64,000 nt of DNA, taken from positions 827,314 to 891,313 of the forward strand of contig JAREIK010001332.1 in the NCBI GenBank assembly GCA_029783825.1, in the 5' to 3' direction. The notes below the pieces were generated by a model. It searched no databases. It was not told the origin of the DNA and was given only the letters and a program-made list of their open reading frames with translations. Positions 57,401 through 64,000 of this stretch are shown piece by piece. Numbering within the stretch: the first letter of the stretch is position 1; each line of letters opens with the position of its first letter. The position numbers and the translations under genes are program-made. Source of the DNA: Sapria himalayana. Lineage: Eukaryota; Streptophyta; Magnoliopsida; Malpighiales; Rafflesiaceae.

Positions 57401-59761
57401 TACATATAGTCCATATTGAAAAGTTATGGAATGAGTAATTGTAAACATGTAACTACCCCTCTAGTTGTAAACCAGAAATTAATTTCTGCCCAAGGCAAAA
57501 TAGTAAATGGGAAAACATATAGACGCTTAATTGGAAGCTTACTGTATGTATCTACCACTCAACCTGATATTGTATATTCTATTCACCTTCTATCTCGATT
57601 AATGCATGCACCTAATCACTTACACTTTAGTGCTGCCAAAAGAGTTTTAAGATACATGAAAGAACTTAGATTTAAGTCTAAAATACTCTAGAACCAATCT
57701 TACTAAAATATCTGGGTATTGTGATAGTGACTGGAGTGGATATCCAGAGAATTACAGAGGTATCTCTGGATATGTATTTAACATAAGAACTACAGCTATT
57801 TCTTGGCAGTCGAAGAAGCAATCAATGGTTGCTTTATCTACTACTAAAGCTGAATATATTTCAGCTTCAGTAACTACATCTCAGGCCTTGTGGATGAGAA
57901 AACTGTTGGTCGATTTAGATGAACCCTTAAAATATCTAACTAATATATTTTGTGATAAGCAATCAACTATATCCATAGCAAGTGATATTGTTATGCATAG
58001 TCGAACAAAATATATAGGTCTCAAATATCACTTAATTAAAGATACTATTGAGACTAATGAGAATAATTTGTTATTTTGTAGAACGGAAGAATAAGTGACT
58101 GATATTTTTACCAAGCCTTTACCTAGAGAGAAATTTGTCTACTATCGAGAAAAGCTTAGACTTACACCAACTACATCAAATGAGAGAGATTGTTGATTGG
58201 ACTTTTGCTTCTGTTGATGTTGGGCTTCTTACTTGGAAATTACCTATACACCCGTACTAAGTACTTACATTAATTAATAAAAGCGTCTGTCATGCTGTAA
58301 AGATTTTATTTACTATTTTATTTCTATTGAATATTAAGCCTAGTATTTAAGCTCTATTTTTTTCTTTTTGAAATTTGACGAACATTATTTTATCAAGTTG
58401 TTGTGCTTGATCTCTGGTGTGCTTTGCAATCTTCTTCTTTTGAAAATTTTATTTTCTTTTTCCACTATAATCCTTGAAGCAAGGATTTGTTGCTTCAATA
58501 CAACAGTATATATATATATATATATAAAATAGGAGATGGATTGCATGGAAGAGGCATGAATTTAAAAAAATATCAAATAAAAAATATTTGTTGTTTGTGT
58601 GTGTGTGTGTGTTACCAGTATGCTTTATCCATAACTGGCTATGATTTGTCCTATTAGTTGTTCCCTAATTAAGTAGAGACTATCTAGTTATAATTGCAGT
58701 CCATCCTAGCTACAATCAATGACTAATTTGATTTTTTAGGAAATCTAAGACATATATCTAGAATCAGTTCTGGTTTATTGCGTGAGCTTCTTGATTAATG
58801 AAATGTTTGAGAATCTAAGATTTGTATCTTGAAGCAAGTGTATAAAAAAAGTCAAAACTGTAAAATGAATGAATCGTATACCAGCTAAAATAGATGACTT
58901 TGTTGACGAACCACAATCCCCGCTACCGTGGCACGTGCTATCTGCTGGCGGCATCGCACAGGTACCTTTCAATGGGTCCCATGAAAGACCTGTCTGACAC
59001 AAACACCTCGCGACTCCATTGCCAGAAGGATCTGTCCCGCACGTAGAGTCCCGATCACAATCGCGAAAATCCCTGCAAACTGGTTCCATAGGGGCACTCC
59101 ACTGGATCTCCACCCCAGGTTCGGGCCACGTATCGACGGGATTGGCAGGGTTCAAGTCCACAAAGCTAGTATATGCGCTACACCCAAACTCATTCACCCT
59201 GATCATATACGACGTGGTGGAGCCACCAGCCCGAAAGGTACAGCAGATCCTAGCATCCCTGCATGCAGAACCATCGCTCCTATTACCATACACGTGACAT
59301 AGACTAGATGAAGAGCAGTTCAACGGTGATCGGAGAAGCGTATCGGAGCAGTTGAAGTACAGGATTGTGTTGGAACTTGTAATATTGAATGGGAGAGAAG
59401 CATTCAGCTGGATGCCTCCGTGAGAATGATCTGCGGTGACGCAGCGGTCTGGGAGGAGCGGGGAAGGCTTGATGGTGAGCCGTTGGATAGTGGGGTCCAT
59501 GGAGGTGATTACATAGGAGTTGTTGAGGGTGTCAAAGAGTAAGGTGGAGTTATCGCACCTCACCCTATAGGACTCATCCCCGCAACCTTGAGCTGTGCTT
59601 AACGGGTATGGAACAGGCTTGAAGCCGCATGGGGGACAGATTGTAGTGGCCGAGGAGCAGGTGCTTGCCACGACCACGGTGAGTGTAAGTATGAGCAGCG
59701 TTACCAAGGAATTATGGAATTTATGTCGAATCTGGTATCTTTGATCGTCGATCTCGTTCAT
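42476..59761 (-). CDS. WAKL20: wall-associated receptor kinase-like protein, WAKL20 type, 2 exons
   Basis: Plasma-membrane receptor-like kinase thought to bind wall polysaccharide and signal inward. Exon 1 is 59761-58882 and exon 2 43569-42476, joined in phase (G/GT) to 657 residues. Residues 17-37 form a signal peptide. The cysteine-rich GUB_WAK pectin-binding region runs about 40-105 (CPPCGFKPVPYPL) and a WAK-associated region about 115-285, with no EGF pair visible. The membrane helix is at 295-314 (IACGLGVSLLVSATIGVLVC). The kinase has a glycine loop LGVGGYGEVYKG (364-375), Lys386, HRD (482-484) and DFG (502-504), so it is an RD kinase with all key residues. An in-frame ATG at 59833 would add 24 residues; the inner ATG puts the signal peptide at the N-terminus. 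The 15,312-bp intron contains two Copia elements antisense to the gene. Confidence 0.9.
44019..44196. repeat. 88-bp tandem duplication
   Basis: Two adjacent copies beginning GCATAAGAYAAACTTCCACA and including TAGTGATCGCGACCAAATWT, with about 10 percent differences by eye. Confidence 0.95.
46850..47335. repeat. 235-bp tandem duplication with TG/CA microsatellites
   Basis: The unit ATTTAACTAAACATATAAG ... TTTAAACATATAATCATTTATAC ... ATAAATGCATATTATGT occurs at about 46918 and again at about 47153. Each copy contains its own TG-rich microsatellite of different length. Confidence 0.85.
48782..49195. repeat. 208-bp tandem duplication of LTR end, PBS and leader
   Basis: Two adjacent copies (from about 48782 and about 48992) sharing TTCAACAAAKATGAT, ACATCATTTTTATTTTT, TATGTTATCAAAGMATAACTA and CATGAAGGARCCAWTTGATC. 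Both copies therefore carry the PBS-like site and the putative gag start of element B. Confidence 0.9.
52258..52368 (+). repeat. four tandem copies of the segment coding the RT LYVDDI motif
   Basis: Units of 28, 27, 28 and 28 bases at 52258, 52286, 52313 and 52341, each like TTAGTTGTGGCTCTATATGT followed by GGATGATA. The first unit in frame encodes the catalytic LYVDDI block of the reverse transcriptase. The other copies fall out of frame, since unit lengths are not multiples of three. Confidence 0.95.
53628..53940 (+). repeat. 5' LTR of Copia element A
   Basis: 313 bp. Contains TATATAA at 53774-53780, the probable LTR promoter TATA box; the 3' LTR has TATTTAA at the same place. A pyrimidine-rich CTTCTTCTT stretch follows before the PBS. 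Confidence 0.9.
55030..58130 (+). pseudogene. broken polyprotein of Copia element A
   Basis: Separated pieces in order. A gag zinc knuckle (CLNCKSFGHVSRTV) lies near 55035. The protease region at 55172-55525 has NSSCSNHMYGN where the catalytic DSG/DSGC would be, then LDQNLLSVGQL. The integrase at 55868-56185 has KTLRTDRGEEF and the SYLPQQNDVVKRKNRT motif. The reverse transcriptase at 56619-57152 has KTFAPVTRLEIVRFL then QLDIKYAFQNE. The RNase H side at 57416-58094 has RLIGSLLYVSTTQPDIVYSI, then ALSTTKAEYISASVTTSQAL and TDIFTKPL. The pieces are split by stops and frameshifts, and the protease aspartate is lost (N for D). Confidence 0.9.
58191..58505 (+). repeat. 3' LTR of Copia element A
   Basis: 315 bp, preceded by ATGAGAGAGAT (decayed polypurine tract) and followed by the GTATA target duplication. 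Confidence 0.9.
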
Positions 59762-60240
59762 CTTCCCACTTATACTTTCATAACGGATGATGAGATTTAG
59801 CCTGCAGAGGTGGGCCTTGGGGCTCTTGTTCATTGGTTGGGTTGGGTGATCGATTTGGCTTGGTGGGGAAAGGACTAAGGATTGGCGTGGAATCTTATTT
59901 TTATATAGTTAAAATTTGGATTGACTATATATTCGGATTGAATTTTCCAAGAAAGAACCAGCTTAGTTGCTTGAAGTAACTCATTTCGGTTCAATTAAAT
60001 TTCTGCTTGAACTATAGAACCAACATGAGGTTTAGGTTCATTACTTGATTCATAGATGTTTAAGATTAACTAATAAACCAAATATGGTTCATTATATGAT
60101 TCATATATTTTTAAGATTAATTAATAAACTAATTTTTGATGTTAAGTTTAATGGGTTAATATTTATAATCTCTTGGCTATTAATGGATTAATATTTGATT
60201 CATATATTTTTGTGACTATTATTATTCATATATTAATGTG
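59762..60240 (-). promoter_or_regulatory. upstream region of the WAKL gene
   Basis: About 480 bp between the WAKL start codon and the recognisable LTR of Copia element C. A TTTTTATATAG at about 59900-59910 reads CTATATAAAAA on the minus strand, a good TATA box about 140 bases upstream of the start. Two tandem 45-base units (TTCATTAYWTGATTCATA ...) lie at about 60039-60130. The assignment as promoter rests on position and the TATA-like sequence. Confidence 0.55.
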
Positions 60241-63200
60241 TATTAATTAATATGAATTAATTTGTATTCATTAGTATATTTATTTGTTTATTGATGACAC
60301 ATTAATGTATTCATATATTAAATCCTATAAATAGGGAGTCTTTGTATGAGTCAGTATACACTTGAAGAAATAAAAAATCTGTTTCATTTTCTCCTATATC
60401 TCTCACTCTTTTATCCTTCTATTTTATAATACATTACCAGCATGAAACTCTGCTAGATTTTCAAGATATATATTGAAGAATATGAAAACCCATCTGGTGG
60501 GATCCTTAATCAGTATCAATGGAATGTGTTTCGTAGATAGTGCATCAACGCATACTATACTTAAGGATAAAAAAATTCTTTTCCTTTTTAATAATGCAAA
60601 GATTAGATATGAATACAATATTAGGTAGTACAATATTGATTGAGAGCTCCGAAAGAGCTAATATATTGTTACATGAAGGAACAAAAATTCATATTAATGA
60701 TGCATTATATTCTACAAAGTCTCGGAAATTTATTGAGTTTTAAAGATATTCGACAAAATAGATATCATATTGAGACTACGGATGAAGATTACACTGAGTA
60801 TTTATATATTATCAGCATTGTCTCGGGTAAGAAAAATATATTGAAAAAATTACCCGCTTTTTTCTCTGGTTTGTACTACATAAACATAAGCACAAATAAG
60901 ACATATGCCATAGTAAACTAGAAGTTTACTGATAAAAAATAATTTTATTATTTGGCATGATCAATTGGAAAATCCTGGGTCTATAATGATGTGGAGAATC
61001 ATTAAAAATTCAAGTGGGCATTCACTGAAAAATCAAAAGATTTTTATGTCCAATGGATTTTCATGTGCTGCTTGTTCTCAATGGAAGTTAATTATAAATC
61101 CATCACCAACAAAAATAAGAACAGAACTCCTTGCATTTTTGTAATGTATACAAGGTGATATATGTGGACATATTAATCCACCATGTAGACAATTTCGATA
61201 TTTTATGATTTTGATTGATGCATTAACGAGATGGCCACATGTCTGTTTATTATAAACACATAACCAAGTATATGCTAGATTGCTTGCTCAAATAATTTAT
61301 TTATGGGCTCGTTTTCCTTATTATTTGATTAAGTCAATTCGTCTTAGCAATACTAGAGAATTTACTTTCCAAACTTTTAATGATCATTGTATGTATTTTG
61401 GAATAACTGTTGAATATCTTGTAGCATATGTTCGTACACAAAATAATCTGGAAGAATCATTTATTAAACACCTTCAATTGATTGCAAGGCCATTACTAAT
61501 GAGTACAAAACTCCCAACTTCGGCATGGAGCCACATTATTTTGCATGTAGCAGCACTAATTTGTATTAGACCAAAAATTATTATGATTTCTCTCCTTTAC
61601 AATTAATTTTTGGTCGAGAACTAAATATTTCTCATCTAAAGATTTTTAGGTGTGTGGTATATATTTCAATTACTCCACCACAATGTATTAAGATGGATCC
61701 CCAAAGAAGATTGGGAATGCATATTAGATATGAATCTCCATTGATAATCAAATATTTAAAGCTATCAATTGGAGATTTATTTAGAGCTTATTTTGCTGAT
61801 TGTCAATTTGATAAATCAGATTTTCTAACTTTAAAGAAAGAAAATAAACAGTTAGAAAAAACTATTAATTTGAATCAATTGTCATTGTCTCATTTTGACC
61901 CTTGCACAAAAAAATGTGAATTTAGAAAGTTCAAAAGATTATTTATTTGCAAATTTTAGCAAATTATTGCCAGATATATTTACTAATTCGAAAAGAGTAA
62001 CTACATCTTACATACCGCTGCTAATGCTTTGATTAGAATTGATGTCCATATAGAACAATTTATTGCTAATGAACCTAAAGCATCAGTGAAACATGGTTGA
62101 CCAGTTGGTTTCAAAGATAAAAATTCTCGGAAAAGAAAAGGATCAAAGGATCAAGTTGAGAAATTGATGGCTTTAGAAGAGTTCCCAGTTATAATTTCAG
62201 AAGAAATTCAGGTACCTGAAACTTGTAACAATCAAGAGATCTTGATAAACTATATCACAACTGGTCAAATGTGGAATTAGAATAAAATTAATGTTGATAT
62301 ATTCACCTATAATATGGTACTCAATATTTTTAATGACAATAACAACCTTGAGCCAAAGTCTGTCGAGAAATGTAATAGAGTGATGATTGACAAAAATGAA
62401 AAGATGTAATTAAAGCAGAATTAAATTCTCTTTCAAAACATGAAGTATTTTCTCATATTGTATGTATACCTGATTATGTCAAACTTATAGGATAAAAATG
62501 AGTACTTGTGCGAAAATAAGACATGACAAATAAAGTTATCAAATATAATGTGTAATTAGTTGCACAAGGTTTCTCCCAAATATCCGGCATTGATTATGAA
62601 GAGACATATTCACTTATTGTGGATGCAATTACTTTTTGATATTTAATTAGTCTAACAATACATGCAAAACTTGGTATGTATTTAATGGATGTAATTGGGG
62701 TTAATTTATATGAACAACTTGACAGTGACATTTACTTGAAAATCTCAGAAGGATTAAAATTACCTGCAATACATAATTTAGGTCCTCAAAAACTTTATTC
62801 AATAAAATTATGTAGATTTCTATATGGGTTAAAATAATCTGGATGCATGTGGTATAATCATCTTAGTAAATATTTATTACGAAAAGGGTATAAGAATGAT
62901 CTTCTTTGCTCATGTGTATTTATAAAGAGATCTGGATCCGAGTTCATTATAATTGTAGTTTATTTTGATGACATGAATATTTAGAACTACGAATGAGCTT
63001 TCAGAAATAGTAGGCAACTTAAAGAAAGAATTTGAGATGAAAAATCTCGGAAAAACATAACTTTTCCTTGGTTTACATATTGAACACTTAGAGAAGTACA
63101 TTTTTGTTCATCAATTAGCTTATATATCAAAGGTGTTGAAACGATTCTATAAGGATAATGTCCATCCATTGAGCACTCCAATGGTTGTAAGGTTATTAGA

Positions 63201-64000
63201 TGTGAATAAAGATCCTTTCTAACCTCGATGGATGTTTAAGAGCTTCTTTGTCCACAAGTACTATATCTTAGTGCTATTAGAGTACTAATGTATCTTGCAA
63301 GTCATACACGACTTGGTATATTATTTTCTGTAAATTTATTAGCAAGATATAGTTCTTATCAAACAAGAAGACATTGGACTGGAGTTAAACATATCGTGAG
63401 GTATCTTCGAGGTATGATGGATATAGGCCTATATAATCACAATTTACCCAAATCAGAATTAAGTGGTTGTGATGATGCGGGATATATGTCTGACCATCAT
63501 AATGCTCGATCACAAATGGACTCTTTGTTCACATGTGGTGATACAGCCATTTCATGATGTTCTATGAAATAATCAATTTATGTCATATATTCTAATCATG
63601 CAGAGATCTTAGTAATTCATGAAGTAAGTCAGAAATATTTTTAGTTAAGATCTGTAATACATCATATTCGAGGGTCATGTGGTTTGTCTTTTAGCAAGGA
63701 GGTCCCGATGACCTTGTATGAAGATAATGTTGCATGCATTGTTCAATTAAAAAATGTGTACATTAAAGGGGATAGAACAAAATATATGTCACCAAAATTC
63801 TTTTTTACTCATGATCTACAAAAGAAGGATGATATTGATGTTCAATTAATTCGTTCAAATAATAATCTAGTAGATTTATTCACCAATGCTCTATAGACTA
63901 TAACACTCGAAAGGCTAGTTCATAGCATTGGAATGCGCAGACTCAAAGATTTAAAGTGATGTTGAGAAGAGGGGGAGCACATTTTTTATACTGTACTTTT
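60240..64000 (+). mobile_element. Copia element C, degenerate, cut by the window edge
   Basis: Plus-strand element. Its LTR-like segment contains CCTATAAATAGGGAG (60323-60337), a promoter-type TATA box, and a leader TTACCAGCATGAAACTCTGC near 60435. There is no gag. Protease reads FVDSASTHTILKDKK near 60535. Integrase pieces lie near 61180-61980, including MDPQRRLGMHIRYESPLIIK. RT is near 62560-63000 (LVAQGFSQISGIDYEETYS, then VVYFDDMNI with F for the usual V of YVDD). RNase H lies at 63288-63896 (HTRLGILFSVNLLARYS, CDDAGYMSDHH, then NNLVDLFTNAL). A polypurine tract AGAAGAGGGGGAG at 63965-63977 marks the start of a 3' LTR that leaves the window. Many stops; inactive. Its promoter points away from the WAKL start about 560 bp to the left. 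Confidence 0.85.

Larger units (their letters stand above)
53628..58505 (+). mobile_element. Copia element A with both LTRs and target duplication
   Basis: A 4878-bp element with LTRs at 53628-53940 and 58191-58505, each starting TGTTGAT. The 3' LTR ends in CA, the 5' one in TA by substitution. It is flanked by the perfect 5-bp duplication GTATA (53623-53627 and 58506-58510). The PBS at 53941 onward reads ATTTAGTATCAGAG, a tRNA-Met type. A purine-rich tract precedes the 3' LTR. Domain order protease, integrase, RT, RNase H is Copia-type. LTRs differ by roughly a tenth by eye and the ORFs are broken, so it is old and inactive. It sits in the WAKL intron about 380 bp from exon 1, antisense to the gene. 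Confidence 0.95.

Noticed and set aside
59019..59297. 92-codon ORF antisense to WAKL exon 1
   Set aside because: Shadow of the extracellular-domain coding sequence.

Overview
This is a window of plant nuclear DNA: AT-rich, intron-bearing and crowded with transposons. Two conserved plant genes can be read exon by exon, both on the minus strand. Both are stretched by giant transposon-filled introns. That style of gene, plus abundant decayed Copia elements, would fit a monocot such as a palm, but the species is an inference only.

Gene 1 (about 1.4-17.9 kb, minus) is diphthine--ammonia ligase (DPH6-like). I traced ten exons that join in frame, including one GC-AG intron. Intron 5 is 13,737 bp. 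It holds a very old hAT relic (about 6.09-7.92 kb), an old minus-strand Copia relic split at 8279/12134, an apparently intact hAT transposon nested in that Copia (8280-12133) and a small terminal-inverted-repeat element (14413-15153). The usual C-terminal part of the protein is not in the window; a short in-frame candidate terminal exon lies at 978-1095.

Gene 2 (42476-59761, minus) is a two-exon wall-associated-kinase-like receptor kinase (WAKL20 type, 657 residues). Exon 1 encodes the signal peptide and extracellular cysteine-rich domains. Exon 2 encodes the membrane segment and an RD kinase. The 15,312-bp intron between them holds two plus-strand Copia elements, one of them with both LTRs, PBS and a perfect 5-bp target duplication (53628-58505).

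The rest (18-42 kb and 60-64 kb) is repeats. There is a microsatellite cluster just upstream of gene 1, a small hAT-like element at 19449-20011, a Copia relic flanked by inverted copies of one LTR (20.5-24.8 kb), and a second, minus-strand full-length but broken hAT copy (28046-31762). Further on are a CACTA-type relic (about 33-35.7 kb, with a possible terminus near 41.47 kb) and another degenerate Copia element running off the right edge.

The most interesting system is the hAT family. One copy looks autonomous, with 8-bp target duplications, GC-rich subterminal arrays and a 20-bp perfect hairpin. One near-identical copy is broken by three small lesions. At least one ancient coding relic and two short relics show CpG-to-TpG/CpA decay. 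No tRNA, rRNA or CRISPR array was found.
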